Shown: positions 9,042 through 18,873, counted from the stretch's first letter. The stretch: 64,000 bases of DNA from Soonwooa sp032062245 (GCF_032062245.1 NZ_DAMBQF010000010.1:1-64000); one strand, 5' to 3'. Numbers and translations are program-made. Notes: generated by a model not told the origin, from the sequence alone.

Positions 9042-9244
9042 GATTTTTATTAAATATCTGATGCTCAAAAATACTAAGCGCCTTTTTTTATTAAAAAATT
9101 AAGTGTTTTAAAATTCATGAATCTTGATATTTTAATTAGTGTAAATATCAATAGGAGAGTTGTTTATGCTGTTTTCGTTGCTTTGGATTATTTATGATGT
9201 CTTTTAAAAATTCATTCATTTTAAAACTAAAATTTAAAAAAGAC

Positions 9245-9273
9245 AAAAAAAAATGATGCCAGATTTGACATCA
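9245..9273 (-). terminator. terminator of the ABC exporter gene
   Basis: Read on the - strand, TGATG / CATCA arms (9269-9273 and 9254-9258) are followed by nine T. It lies about 37 nt past the stop of the leftward ABC transporter. Confidence 0.7.
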
Positions 9274-9309
9274 CTTTATATTTAAAATAGATTGTAAGCA
9301 AATTTATAC

Positions 9310-11148
9310 CTACTCAAAATTTTGTAACTCAACCAATTTTCTGTAGACACCATTTTTTTCCATAAGATCATGATGGCTGCCTTGTTCGACGATTTCACCT
9401 TTTTCCATCACAACAATATGATTAGCTTTTTGGATGGTTGATAATCTGTGAGCAATAACAAGCGAAGTTCTGTTTTCCATCATTTTTTCTAAAGCATCTT
9501 GTACAAAACGTTCAGACTCTGTATCTAACGCAGAAGTTGCCTCGTCCAAAATCATAATTGGAGGATTCTTGAGAACAGCTCTCGCAATTGAAACACGTTG
9601 TTTTTGTCCGCCAGAAAGTTTGTTACCATCGTCGCCGATATTGGTGTTGTAACCTACAGGAAGACTTTCGATAAAGTTGTGGGCGTTAGCAATTTTCGCA
9701 GCTTCGATAATTTCTTCGCGAGTTGCATTCTCTTTACCCATCGCAATATTGTTATAAACTGTGTCGTTAAACAAAACCGACTCCTGTGTAACCATTCCTA
9801 AAATCGAACGGTATTGTTTTAAGTTTAAGTTTTTAATATTAACGCCATCAATGTTAATACTGCCTTCTGACACGTCATAGAAACGCGTTAGCAAGTTTGC
9901 GATCGTTGTTTTTCCGCTTCCACTTTGTCCAACAAGAGCGACAGTTTGTCCTTTTTTAATTTCTAAATTAAAATTCTTTAGAATTAAATGTTCTTGATTG
10001 TAATAGAAACCAACGTTTTCAAAAGTGATTTTGTCTTTTAGCTCAAAAATTGGCACAGGATTCGGAATTTCATCAACTTTAACATCAGCGTCCAAAATAT
10101 CCATCACACGAACCAAAGATCCTTCACCTTTTTGTACATTAGAAATCGAAGAAGAAAGACTTTTGATAGGCGGTAAAATTTGGAAGAAAATACCTAAAAA
10201 TACCAAGAAATCTTCTGGACGAATACTTTGGTTAACGATAATCTCTTTACCGCCATACCAAGTAATCATTAAAAAAGTTAACGCACCCAAAAACTCGCTG
10301 GTTGGTGATGCTAATTCTTTTTTGCGACCAAGACTTACAGAATTATTAATCCATTTTGTCATCGAACCAGAAAAGCGATTACTTAGTAATTTATCAGCAT
10401 TAAAGATTTTAATGATTTTGGAAGATTTTAAGGTTTCATCAACGATCGAGAAGATGTTTCCTAATTCGTTTTGAGCTTCGTGAGAATCTTTTTTAAGACT
10501 TTTCCCAATTAAAGAAATAAGAGTTCCCATAATTGGTAAAACGATTAAACTGAATAAAGTTAATTGTGGACTTAGATAAAATAAAGTCACCAAAGTGCTG
10601 ATTAACATGAACGGCGAATTGATTAAATCCACCAAACTTCCTAAAATATTGTTCTCGACTTCGCCAACATCGTTCGACATTCTGGACATCAAATCACCTT
10701 TTCTTTGTTCTGTAAAGAAAGAAACGGGTAAGGCTAAAATCTTATTATACATCGCACTTCGCAAATCTTTTGTCACGCCAACACGATAGAAAATAAGTAA
10801 ATAAGCGCCCAGATAACGGAAAATATTACGAAGTAAAAACATGAATCCAGTTATCAAACAAAGCCAAGCCAAAACGGTTAAAGCACCTTTTTCGTTAACT
10901 TGAGATTGAATATAATAATAAGAATATTCTTTTAGATAATTAAAATAATGCGAAATGTGCCCATCATATATTGGTTCTACAAGTTGGTCTTCCATTTTTA
11001 TAGTTCCGAACAACATGCCTAACACTGGCAAAATTGTCCCTAACGATGCTATCTGGAATAGTGAATATAAAACATTGAAAAATAAACTAGCGTAGATATA
11101 TTTTTGGTGTGGAGCAGCAAATCGTAGAATTCTTCTATATAAATTCAT
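9310..11148 (-). CDS. ABC exporter, MsbA-like (fused permease and ATPase)
   Basis: A 612-residue half-transporter with six membrane segments (residues about 20-325) followed by a nucleotide-binding domain. Walker A is GQSGSGKTT (about 406-414), the signature is LSGGQKQR, and Walker B is IMILDEATSALD, followed by the H-loop VIAHRLSTI. This is the type I exporter architecture of MsbA and related lipid or multidrug flippases; it would act as a homodimer in the inner membrane. The substrate cannot be read from sequence. It is monocistronic, with a terminator after it. Confidence 0.92.
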   Translation of the reverse strand: MNLYRRILRFAAPHQKYIYASLFFNVLYSLFQIASLGTILPVLGMLFGTIKMEDQLVEPIYDGHISHYFNYLKEYSYYYIQSQVNEKGALTVLAWLCLITGFMFLLRNIFRYLGAYLLIFYRVGVTKDLRSAMYNKILALPVSFFTEQRKGDLMSRMSNDVGEVENNILGSLVDLINSPFMLISTLVTLFYLSPQLTLFSLIVLPIMGTLISLIGKSLKKDSHEAQNELGNIFSIVDETLKSSKIIKIFNADKLLSNRFSGSMTKWINNSVSLGRKKELASPTSEFLGALTFLMITWYGGKEIIVNQSIRPEDFLVFLGIFFQILPPIKSLSSSISNVQKGEGSLVRVMDILDADVKVDEIPNPVPIFELKDKITFENVGFYYNQEHLILKNFNLEIKKGQTVALVGQSGSGKTTIANLLTRFYDVSEGSINIDGVNIKNLNLKQYRSILGMVTQESVLFNDTVYNNIAMGKENATREEIIEAAKIANAHNFIESLPVGYNTNIGDDGNKLSGGQKQRVSIARAVLKNPPIMILDEATSALDTESERFVQDALEKMMENRTSLVIAHRLSTIQKANHIVVMEKGEIVEQGSHHDLMEKNGVYRKLVELQNFE

Positions 11149-11194
11149 TGAAAATTTATTAAGCTACAAATGTAATGCATTTCCGTAACAACAT

Positions 11195-11226
11195 AAAAAA
11201 AACAGCTCCTTAATAAGAAGCTGTTT
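11195..11226 (-). terminator. terminator of the DUF4293 gene
   Basis: The stem AACAGCTcCTT / AAGaAGCTGTT has an A-run on its left, so on the - strand the hairpin is followed by T. It sits between the DUF4293 stop and the ABC exporter start. Confidence 0.75.
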
Positions 11227-11251
11227 AAACTCAAAAAAATCGTTGTGTGAT

Positions 11252-11641
11252 TTATCGAAGACGGTCGACAGATTTTACGAGCCTCTCGTCGCGACGGATA
11301 TACAAATTACTCATGAGTAAAAAGATAATCGCCAACAACGGGAAAATTGGCTCAATACCCTTCTCAGGAAAACTAATTCCTCCGGATAAACTTAGTAACC
11401 AATACCCCAACAAACCGATCAACAAAGCGTTTATAACCATACTGATGTTGTTCAGTAGAATTTGTCTTTTTCTATTTTTGAAACTAAAAATACTTAGCAA
11501 GCCCAAAAGTACTAGGACAATACATGCAATAAGCATTACCGGTAAACTTTCTACAATGACAACATCTTGCGAAGTCAAAAATAAAAAGACTGCTGATAAT
11601 ACAGCAAAGAACATGGTAACGGACTGTATTCTTTGGATCAT
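11252..11641 (-). CDS. DUF4293 domain membrane protein
   Basis: A 129-residue protein with four hydrophobic segments and the family's typical opening MIQRIQSVTMFFAVLSAVF. DUF4293 proteins are small inner-membrane proteins confined to Bacteroidota, of unknown function, often found beside rho as here. It is transcribed divergently from rho, with 170 nt between the two start codons. Confidence 0.87.
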   Translation of the reverse strand: MIQRIQSVTMFFAVLSAVFLFLTSQDVVIVESLPVMLIACIVLVLLGLLSIFSFKNRKRQILLNNISMVINALLIGLLGYWLLSLSGGISFPEKGIEPIFPLLAIIFLLMSNLYIRRDERLVKSVDRLR

Positions 11642-11694
11642 AAAATTTTAGTATCTTCTTTATCTTTAAAAGATTAGGCAAATTTAAAATAATT

Positions 11695-11725
11695 TTTGCG
11701 TATTTCAAAAATTAATGTAGATTTG
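11695..11725 (+). promoter_or_regulatory. rho promoter
   Basis: TTTG at 11695-11698, exactly 19 nt, then TAGATTTG at 11718-11725 match the Bacteroidota consensus. The rho ATG follows 86 nt later, leaving a leader of about 80 nt that could host autoregulation. Confidence 0.75.
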
Positions 11726-11811
11726 CATAGTAATCACTCAGAAAATAATTAAGCCGCCTGGTTTAACTTTCTTACTTACAAAGTTTTAAAATACAATTTT
11801 TTACAACATTT

Positions 11812-13593
11812 ATGTTTAACATTGATACGCTGAAGTCAAAGTCGCTCGACGAATTGACTCAAATTTCAAAAGATTTAGGCGTTAAAATCAGTAGAAAACC
11901 CGAACACGAACAAGTGGTTTTTGCGATTTTAGATTATCAGTCAACGCATCAAACCGAAATAAAATCCTACTTAGAAGCCAACAACCAACTTATGAAGGAA
12001 GTGGAAATTAAAGAAGAAGCAACAGAACAAAAAGCAACACCAGCCAAAAAACCTGGTAGAAAGCCAAAAGCTAAGCCAGAGCCAGTTGCTACAGAAACTG
12101 CCCCAGTCGAAGAAGCAAAAGTTGAAGAACAACCGGTTGCTGCTCCAGTAGCAGAAACGCCAACAGTAGAAGCAACTTCGGAACAGGAAGCAGACAAAAC
12201 AACTAAGAGACCTCGCAAGAGACTTCCAAAAACGGAAGAACCAAAAGCTGAAGAAGCTAACAATGCAGAAACGCAGCCCGAGAGCACAACAAACACTACA
12301 CCAATAGAAGCTGTCGCTCCCAAACCACAACAAACGCAAAAGCCGCAACACCAAAACAGGAATTCTCAAGGTCAACAAAACCAAAATCGCGGTAACCAAC
12401 AACACAATCACAACAACAATCCGAATAAAGAACAACAATCTCAGCAGGAAGAAGTGCCAGCTAAGAAAGAATTTAACTTTGATGGACTTGTAACCATCGA
12501 AGGCGTTTTGGAGATTCTTCCAGACAACTACGGATTCTTACGTTCTTCGGATTTTAGTTATATTTCTTCGCCGGACGACGTTTATGTATCGACAGCGCAA
12601 ATCAGAAACTATGGTCTTAAAACGGGAGACACTGTTAAAGGTATCGTGAGACTTCCAAAAGAAGGTGAGAAATATTTCTCTTTACAAAAGCCAACAGAAG
12701 TTAACGGTAGAGATTTAGAATTTATCAAAGATCGTGTAGCTTTTGAATATTTGACACCGCTTTTCCCACAAGAAAAATTTAATCTTGCTGGGCGTAATTC
12801 AACATTATCAACAAGAATCGTAGATCTTTTTGCACCGATTGGTAAAGGTCAACGTGCGATGATTGTGGCGCAACCAAAAACTGGTAAAACGATTTTATTA
12901 AAAGATATCGCCAACGCTATTTCTGCAAACCATCCAGAAGCCTATATGATGGTACTTTTGATCGACGAGCGTCCAGAGGAAGTTACCGATATGCAAAGAA
13001 GTGTGAATGCCGAAGTTATCGCTTCGACTTTTGATGAAGCTGCAGAAAAGCATGTTAAAGTAGCCAACCTTGTTTTGTCAAAAGCACAAAGAATGGTAGA
13101 ATGTGGTCACGATGTTGTGATTTTATTAGATTCTATCACGCGTTTGGCAAGAGCTTACAACACAGTTACACCAGCATCTGGGAAAATCCTTTCTGGTGGT
13201 GTTGATGCCAATGCACTCCACAAGCCAAAACGTTTCTTCGGGGCAGCTCGTAAGATTGAAGGAGGTGGATCTTTGACGATCATCGCAACTGCGCTTATCG
13301 ACACTGGATCAAAAATGGATGAAGTGATCTTTGAAGAATTCAAAGGGACAGGTAATATGGAATTGCAATTGGACAGAAAAATTGCTAACAAACGTATTTA
13401 TCCAGCAGTAGATTTGGTATCTTCGAGTACACGTCGTGACGATTTGCTTCAAGATGAGGTAACACAGCAACGTATGTGGATTATGAGAAAATACCTTTCT
13501 GATATGAATCCTGTGGAAGCGATGGACTTTGTGATGAAGAATATCAAGAATACACGTAACAACGAAGAATTCTTAATGTCGATGAACAAATAA
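11812..13593 (+). CDS. rho: transcription termination factor Rho with long disordered insertion
   Basis: A 593-residue Rho, the hexameric RNA-dependent ATPase that ends transcription. In order: an N-terminal Rho_N helical domain (1-45), a disordered block (about 60-220) first rich in Pro, Ala, Glu and Lys and then in Gln and Asn, the cold-shock RNA-binding domain (about 222-290, GFLRSSDFSYISSPDDVYVS), and the ATPase core with Walker A AQPKTGKT (about 354) and Walker B VVILLDSITRLARAYN. The Escherichia coli enzyme has about 419 residues; the difference is the insertion, a feature of many Bacteroidota Rho proteins. Confidence 0.97.
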   Translation: MFNIDTLKSKSLDELTQISKDLGVKISRKPEHEQVVFAILDYQSTHQTEIKSYLEANNQLMKEVEIKEEATEQKATPAKKPGRKPKAKPEPVATETAPVEEAKVEEQPVAAPVAETPTVEATSEQEADKTTKRPRKRLPKTEEPKAEEANNAETQPESTTNTTPIEAVAPKPQQTQKPQHQNRNSQGQQNQNRGNQQHNHNNNPNKEQQSQQEEVPAKKEFNFDGLVTIEGVLEILPDNYGFLRSSDFSYISSPDDVYVSTAQIRNYGLKTGDTVKGIVRLPKEGEKYFSLQKPTEVNGRDLEFIKDRVAFEYLTPLFPQEKFNLAGRNSTLSTRIVDLFAPIGKGQRAMIVAQPKTGKTILLKDIANAISANHPEAYMMVLLIDERPEEVTDMQRSVNAEVIASTFDEAAEKHVKVANLVLSKAQRMVECGHDVVILLDSITRLARAYNTVTPASGKILSGGVDANALHKPKRFFGAARKIEGGGSLTIIATALIDTGSKMDEVIFEEFKGTGNMELQLDRKIANKRIYPAVDLVSSSTRRDDLLQDEVTQQRMWIMRKYLSDMNPVEAMDFVMKNIKNTRNNEEFLMSMNK

Positions 13594-13612
13594 GATTTTT
13601 CTTTAAATATTA

Positions 13613-13647
13613 AAAAACAGCTTTATGAAAATGAAGCTGTTTTTTTA
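13613..13647 (+). terminator. terminator after rho
   Basis: AACAGCTT / AAGCTGTT arms followed by seven T, 20 nt past the rho stop. The rho gene itself therefore appears to end at an intrinsic terminator. Confidence 0.85.
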
Positions 13648-13816
13648 TGTTTAATTTTTTTAATTGGCTTAAAACAAGCAACGCACTTACCTTTTTTTAA
13701 ACTTAAACTTTATCGTATTTCTTGATGCTGTTTGGGTTAAAAATAATTTGTCATGAAATTGTATTATAGCCTTTGAAAATTTGCTTAAATTTACATTCGT
13801 ATAAAAATTACAAACA

Positions 13817-14767
13817 ATGCAAAACATTCCTAGTGTTGACTTGCGTGATTTCCTATCGGATGATCCGATACGTAAACAAAAATTTGTAAATGAAATCGGA
13901 AAAGCCTACGAAGACATCGGCTTTGTAGCACTTAAAGGTCACTTTCTTGATGACCAATTGGTTGAAAATCTGTACTCAGAAGTACGCAACTTTTTCAGCC
14001 TTCCATTAGAAACAAAAGCTAAATACGAGATTCCAGGTATTGGAGGACAACGTGGCTATGTTTCTTTTGGTAAAGAATCTGCAAAAGGTCGTACAACTGG
14101 CGATCTTAAGGAGTTTTGGCATTTTGGACAATACGTCGAAAACAATCCCAAACTAGAAGCTGAATATCCTAAAAATGTGATGGTTGATGAGTTACCAAAA
14201 TTCAATGAAGTTGGTAAAGAAGCTTATCAAAAATTAGAAAAGACGGGTATTTATGTGTTGCGCGCTTTGGCAATTTACTTAGGTTTGGACGAGTTTTATT
14301 TTGATGATTATATCAAAAACGGAAATTCAATCCTACGTCCGATCCATTATCCACCAATCCAAGATGAGCCAAAAGATGCTGTGAGAGCAGCTGCGCACGG
14401 TGACATCAACTTGATTACGTTATTGATGGGTGCACAAGGTAAGGGACTTCAGGTTCAGAACCATCAAGGTGAATGGATTGATGCGATTGCACAAGATGAC
14501 GAATTGGTAATTAACGTTGGCGATATGTTGTCTAGACATTCTAACAACAAACTGAAATCTACCATTCATCAAGTTGTAAATCCGCCAAGAGAATTGTGGG
14601 GAACCTCTCGTTTTTCGATTCCGTTCTTTATGCATCCAATCAGCGAAATGCCATTAAATGTTCTCGAAAACACAATTGATGACGAACATCCAAAAGCTTT
14701 CGATGACATCACAGCAGGTGAGTTCTTAACAGAAAGATTAATAGAATTAGGTTTAATAAAAAAATAA
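13817..14767 (+). CDS. isopenicillin N synthase family 2-oxoglutarate/Fe(II) oxygenase
   Basis: A 316-residue protein with the N-terminal DIOX_N pattern (IPSVDLRDFLSDD, then YEDIGFVALKGHF) and the double-stranded beta-helix core. The iron ligands are visible: His and Asp in AAHGDINLITLLMG (about 194-207) and the distal His in KSTIHQVVNPP, with the Arg of SRFSIPFFMHP to bind the cosubstrate carboxylate. Such enzymes hydroxylate or oxidise small molecules. No biosynthetic neighbours are present, so the substrate is unknown; it is a single gene with its own terminator. Confidence 0.9.
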   Translation: MQNIPSVDLRDFLSDDPIRKQKFVNEIGKAYEDIGFVALKGHFLDDQLVENLYSEVRNFFSLPLETKAKYEIPGIGGQRGYVSFGKESAKGRTTGDLKEFWHFGQYVENNPKLEAEYPKNVMVDELPKFNEVGKEAYQKLEKTGIYVLRALAIYLGLDEFYFDDYIKNGNSILRPIHYPPIQDEPKDAVRAAAHGDINLITLLMGAQGKGLQVQNHQGEWIDAIAQDDELVINVGDMLSRHSNNKLKSTIHQVVNPPRELWGTSRFSIPFFMHPISEMPLNVLENTIDDEHPKAFDDITAGEFLTERLIELGLIKK

Positions 14768-14785
14768 AACCATTCTTTCAAAAAT

Positions 14786-14815
14786 AGAAAAGTCAGCAAA
14801 ATTGCTGACTTTTTT
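14786..14815. terminator. bidirectional terminator between convergent genes
   Basis: A 9-bp stem AAGTCAGCA / TGCTGACTT with A-rich left and T-rich right flanks, between the oxygenase gene (+) and the OsmC gene (-). Confidence 0.85.
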
Positions 14816-14839
14816 CTTATCTAAATTTTTAGTTTAAAC

Positions 14840-15259
14840 TTAAGCTTTCACGCCATTAACAAAGACTTCGTAGCTAACTTCAACATTAGGTTCCAGAGTT
14901 TTGGACACCGAACAATATTTTTCAAATGAAAGTTCTGCCGCTTTTTGAGCTTTTTTAGGATCGATTTCCCCTCCTAGTTTAAAAATCACTTTAATGTGTT
15001 TAAAAGGTTTTGCGTCGTCAACTTGCACACGCTCACCTTCAACTTCCGCTTTGAAATCCGTAATCGTTTGTCTTTGCTTTTTGAGAATCGAAACAACATC
15101 AATTCCGCTGCATCCTGCAACTGCCATCAAAACTGTTTCCATTGGCGAAACACCTGTTGCACCTTCTTTTGACGTGTTATCAATTAAAATCGAATGTCCG
15201 TTTTGGTTACTACATTCGAACAAATAATCGTCGTTGATTCTATTAAGTTGTATTTTCAT
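14840..15259 (-). CDS. OsmC family protein
   Basis: A 139-residue OsmC/Ohr-superfamily protein. The N-terminal strands are followed by TGVSPMETVLMAVAGCSGID (about 34-53), holding the first conserved Cys, and the second motif is AAELSFEKYCSVSKTL (Cys about 121). Members reduce organic hydroperoxides with thiols; this YhfA-like subgroup has no firm physiological role. It is monocistronic. Confidence 0.9.
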   Translation of the reverse strand: MKIQLNRINDDYLFECSNQNGHSILIDNTSKEGATGVSPMETVLMAVAGCSGIDVVSILKKQRQTITDFKAEVEGERVQVDDAKPFKHIKVIFKLGGEIDPKKAQKAAELSFEKYCSVSKTLEPNVEVSYEVFVNGVKA

Positions 15260-15286
15260 TTTTAAAATTTTATTGTATTACTAAGT

Positions 15287-15340
15287 GTGTCAATTCGAGT
15301 GGTTTTTCGAGGCGAAGCAAGAAAAATTGTATCGAGAATC
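15287..15340. repeat. flavobacterial intergenic repeat, copy A
   Basis: The block gtcaattcgagtggtttt, then gaggcgaagcaag, then aaaaattgtatcgagaa, matches a second block at 57,401-57,440 (gtcagtttgagtggtttt ... aaaactgtatcgaaaa). The halves can fold back on each other. It looks like a dispersed intergenic element rather than coding sequence. Confidence 0.6.
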
Positions 15341-15351
15341 CTGATGTAAAA

Positions 15352-16674
15352 TTATAAAATTCCGCGCGCTTTTATCTCCAAATATTTATTGATAACATCA
15401 ATGTTGAGATTCTCCGGAAGTGTATAAACAGAGTAGATTCCGTATTTTTTTAATTCTTGAATAATCAATTTTTTCTCGAACTCAAATTTCTCAGCGATAA
15501 TCTCATCATAGATTTCTTGGATACTTTCAGGATTGGTTTTTAACAAGGCATTAATCTCAGCGTTTTTAAAAAACACAACCACCAATAAATGGTTTTTAGC
15601 AATGCCTCTTAAATATTTAATTTGGCGATTTAGAGCATCCAAAGTTTCGAAATTTGTGAATAACAATACTAAACTTCGTTGGTTGAGACTAAATTTCACG
15701 TCTTGATAAAGTCGGTTGTAATCGCTCTCGAAAAAATTAGTTTGGATGTTGTACAAAGCCTCTGAAATCTTGCGAAGTTGTCCAGATTTATTATCAACAG
15801 GCACTCGATTTTCCATCTTTTTGGAGAAAGCCATCATGCCTGCGCGATCGCCTTTTTTAAGAATAATGTGTGACAAAGCCATCGTGGCGTTGATAGAATA
15901 ATCCAAAAGACTCAACCCATTGAAGGGCATTTTCATCGTGCGACCTTTATCGATGAGCATGACAATACGTTGTGATTTTTCGTCTTGATATTGATTAATC
16001 ATCAGTCGATTGGTCTTGGAAGTCGCTTTCCAGTTGATGCTTCGGATGTCGTCGCCTTGGACATATTCACGGATTTGCTCAAATTCCATGGTGTGTCCTA
16101 GCTTACGAATTTTTTTAATGCCTCCAAGTTGAAATTCATTTTGAAGCGCCATCAATTCATATTTTCTTAAATGAATAAATGACGGATAGCTCGGTAACAA
16201 CGCATCTTTTTGAAACTGAAAACGTTTAGCAACAAAACCAATCGGTGAATTTGCATAGACATTTAAGCTCCCAAAACTATATTCACCGCGTTCTTTCGGT
16301 TCCAAAATATATTGCATAGAAATTTCCGACTTGGCTTCCAACTGTTTCTGAATAAAAAAATCTCTTTTCTGGAATTGAAACGGAATTTCATCAATAATTT
16401 TAATCCTAGTTTTGAAAGGATAATTACTTTTAACATCGATTCTAACTGGATTTTGGTCGCCGTTCGATAATTTTTCAGGCAATATCCGTTGCGCTTTTAT
16501 CGCATCTCTTACCTTAAATAAAATATGATAATCAACGAAAGCTAGAATTAAAATCAAAATTAAAACAACATGTGCCAGCCAAATCAATATCGGAAAAAAG
16601 AAAGCCAACACGTAGATAATGCCCGCTAGTATTAGCGCGAAGAATAATCTGTTGTTGAGGTAAAGTGCTTTCAT
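15352..16674 (-). CDS. DUF58 domain protein of the MoxR cluster
   Basis: A 440-residue protein with two N-terminal membrane helices (about 8-55), then an immunoglobulin-like region and a DUF58/vWA-like domain. The conserved block is EFEQIREYVQGDDIRSINWKATSKTNRLMI, given here in two overlapping parts: EFEQIREYVQGDDIRSINWK and INWKATSKTNRLMI. It is followed by the MIDAS-like IVMLIDKGRTMKMPF. DUF58 proteins pair with MoxR AAA+ ATPases, which are thought to chaperone or load metal into vWA proteins. It is the last gene of the six-gene leftward cluster, 14 nt after moxR. Confidence 0.88.
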   Translation of the reverse strand: MKALYLNNRLFFALILAGIIYVLAFFFPILIWLAHVVLILILILAFVDYHILFKVRDAIKAQRILPEKLSNGDQNPVRIDVKSNYPFKTRIKIIDEIPFQFQKRDFFIQKQLEAKSEISMQYILEPKERGEYSFGSLNVYANSPIGFVAKRFQFQKDALLPSYPSFIHLRKYELMALQNEFQLGGIKKIRKLGHTMEFEQIREYVQGDDIRSINWKATSKTNRLMINQYQDEKSQRIVMLIDKGRTMKMPFNGLSLLDYSINATMALSHIILKKGDRAGMMAFSKKMENRVPVDNKSGQLRKISEALYNIQTNFFESDYNRLYQDVKFSLNQRSLVLLFTNFETLDALNRQIKYLRGIAKNHLLVVVFFKNAEINALLKTNPESIQEIYDEIIAEKFEFEKKLIIQELKKYGIYSVYTLPENLNIDVINKYLEIKARGIL

Positions 16675-16688
16675 AATTTTTTAAAAAT

Positions 16689-17681
16689 CTAACGTGGAAT
16701 CTCAATTGATTCTAAAATTTGGCGGATAATTTCGTCGTCAGTTAGACCTTCCATTTCGCGTTCTGGTGCGACAATTACTCTGTGTCTTAGGACTGCAAGT
16801 GCGGCTTCTTTAATGTCGTCTGGCGTTACAAAATCACGACCACGAATTGCGGCAAAAGCTTTACTCGCTGTTAACAAAGCCAAACTTGCTCTAGGCGAAG
16901 CACCAAGATATAAGAATTGGTTTTCTCTTGTATTAACAATAATCTTAGCGATATATTCAATCAGTTTTTCTTCAACAACAACATCTTTTACAAGATTTTG
17001 ATAAGTCTTTAATTGTTGTCCAGTTACGACTTTGTTAACCACATCGGTTTTGTCGTCAAGCTTGTTGTGATGTTGGTTTTTAATGATTTCAATTTCTTGG
17101 TTAAGATCAGGATAACCTACTTCAACTTTAAAAAGAAAACGGTCAAGTTGTGCTTCTGGAAGGCGATAGGTTCCTTCGTGCTCGATTGGGTTTTGAGTGG
17201 CGATAACCAAGAATGGTTCTTCCATTGGGTAAGTTACGCCGTCCATTGTAATTTGACGTTCTTCCATCACCTCAAACAACGCCGATTGCGTCTTTGCAGG
17301 CGAACGATTAATTTCATCAATCAAAATGAAGTTTGAGAAAATTGGACCTTTTTTAAAATTAAAATCAGATTCTTTAACATTAAAAACCGATGTTCCCAAA
17401 ATATCTGACGGCATCAAATCTGGCGTAAACTGGATTCTGCTAAAATCAACATCAATCGTTTTGGCCAAAAGTTTTGATGTAATAGTCTTAGCAACACCAG
17501 GAACACCTTCTATCAACACGTGTCCGTTGGATAAAAGCGCCGCCAAAAGATGTTCGATCATTTTGTCTTGACCCACGATGACTTTAGAAATCTCTTGTTT
17601 TATTTGGTGTAAGCTGTTGCTCAGTTCAGACATATCGATTCTTGACTGGAAGTCGCTATTTGGTTGATCTTGTTGTTCCAT
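16689..17681 (-). CDS. MoxR family AAA+ ATPase
   Basis: A 330-residue AAA+ ATPase of the MoxR/RavA clade. Walker A is GVPGVAKT (about 59-66), Walker B is NFILIDEINRSPAKTQ, sensor 1 is VIATQNPIEHEGTY, and the arginine-finger region is LPEAQLDRFLF. MoxR proteins are chaperones for maturation of complexes with vWA-domain partners, here the DUF58 protein directly downstream. It lies 19 nt after the DUF4350 gene. Confidence 0.93.
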   Translation of the reverse strand: MEQQDQPNSDFQSRIDMSELSNSLHQIKQEISKVIVGQDKMIEHLLAALLSNGHVLIEGVPGVAKTITSKLLAKTIDVDFSRIQFTPDLMPSDILGTSVFNVKESDFNFKKGPIFSNFILIDEINRSPAKTQSALFEVMEERQITMDGVTYPMEEPFLVIATQNPIEHEGTYRLPEAQLDRFLFKVEVGYPDLNQEIEIIKNQHHNKLDDKTDVVNKVVTGQQLKTYQNLVKDVVVEEKLIEYIAKIIVNTRENQFLYLGASPRASLALLTASKAFAAIRGRDFVTPDDIKEAALAVLRHRVIVAPEREMEGLTDDEIIRQILESIEIPR

Positions 17682-17700
17682 AATTGTTAATTTTCAAAAT

Positions 17701-18873
17701 CTATTTTAAAATGTCATCGAGAAGACTATTCATTTTAATAAAATCCTCTTTCATAACAATAGAATAAGGATCTTGCGCTTTCCTGATTAAAGATACAGCT
17801 TCTTGAATAGTTTCTATTTTGACACCCGTTTTTAAGTTTAATTTTTTAATAAAATCCTCGTCCAAATTAGAAGTGTCAATTAACAAATCCAATCTAATTT
17901 TGTGTAAAAAGTATTGCGCTTTTTTCGCCATCATATCATGGAAGTTGCCTTCTTGTAGGTATAAATTTCCGATGCTTTTTACAAATTCTAACGACGTATT
18001 TTTTAATGGTTCTACAATTGGAACGATGCGCTGTTTTCGTTTAACATTAAAAATCATAAACAAAGCCAATCCTAAAACTGCGATATATAAAGCATAACGC
18101 AATGGTGGATTTGCAAGGATAAAACGCATCGGCGACTGCGAATTGCCCGCAGATTTACTTTCTGTAAACCAAATTGTTTTCTGTTGAGGTAGGAACGAAA
18201 ATAACTTGGTAGGATAAGCAGACCGCGATTTTAAAAGATAATAATTGGAAATAGCACTCGGTTCCGAATACAAATAAAAATAACCTTGACCATGTTTAAC
18301 CTTAATAAAATTGGTGTTTTTGTATTCGTCGTTTCCGAAACCTGAAGTTTTATTATAACCTAAAATCTCAATGCTTTTATTAATCTTCGTAAAACCGCGA
18401 CTGTCAGGCAGTCGGTTGATAAGTAAAGTGTCTGTTTTTAGTTTGACCTCAGTAAATTCTAGATTGTATTTTGTGTCCGAATTGTTAATCCAAAGTCTAA
18501 ACTTCAGGCTGTCTTCCAACATTTCGGGAAGAGATCTAGAAATCAACATGGCGCTAGAACCAGTATTAACTTTATCAAGGATTTTTCTCCAAGATTCGGT
18601 GTCGAGATTTTTTTCAATGATTAAAATATTGTGTTTCGGCGTCTCTTTTTCTTTAGAATAATAATCGTAAGGCGATTGGTTAATGCGCTCTAGATTATTC
18701 CCAAAAAGATGATCGGCTTCTTTATTAAAAACGAAAAGTCCGAAAGGCGTTTTTGAGTTAGGATCAAAATTTTTGCGCCAATCTACAATTAGTTTTTTAT
18801 TGACTTGGAAAATTCCCATTATTGCTAAAATAACGAGAAAAACACCAAGATATATTTTGAAATTTTTACTCAT
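17701..18873 (-). CDS. DUF4350 domain protein
   Basis: A 390-residue protein with an N-terminal membrane helix (about 7-23), an extracytoplasmic domain of GATase-like type (residues about 40-250), a second helix (about 260-277, YALYIAVLGLALFMIF) and a cytoplasmic tail. This is the arrangement of DUF4350 proteins in MoxR clusters. Its ATG overlaps the stop of the DUF4129 gene by one base (TAATG), so the two are coupled. Confidence 0.82.
   Translation of the reverse strand: MSKNFKIYLGVFLVILAIMGIFQVNKKLIVDWRKNFDPNSKTPFGLFVFNKEADHLFGNNLERINQSPYDYYSKEKETPKHNILIIEKNLDTESWRKILDKVNTGSSAMLISRSLPEMLEDSLKFRLWINNSDTKYNLEFTEVKLKTDTLLINRLPDSRGFTKINKSIEILGYNKTSGFGNDEYKNTNFIKVKHGQGYFYLYSEPSAISNYYLLKSRSAYPTKLFSFLPQQKTIWFTESKSAGNSQSPMRFILANPPLRYALYIAVLGLALFMIFNVKRKQRIVPIVEPLKNTSLEFVKSIGNLYLQEGNFHDMMAKKAQYFLHKIRLDLLIDTSNLDEDFIKKLNLKTGVKIETIQEAVSLIRKAQDPYSIVMKEDFIKMNSLLDDILK

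Noticed and set aside
11967..12438. Two antisense ORFs of 118 and 155 codons opposite rho
   Set aside because: They mirror the low-complexity Pro/Glu/Gln/Asn block of rho; composition bias alone keeps these frames open.
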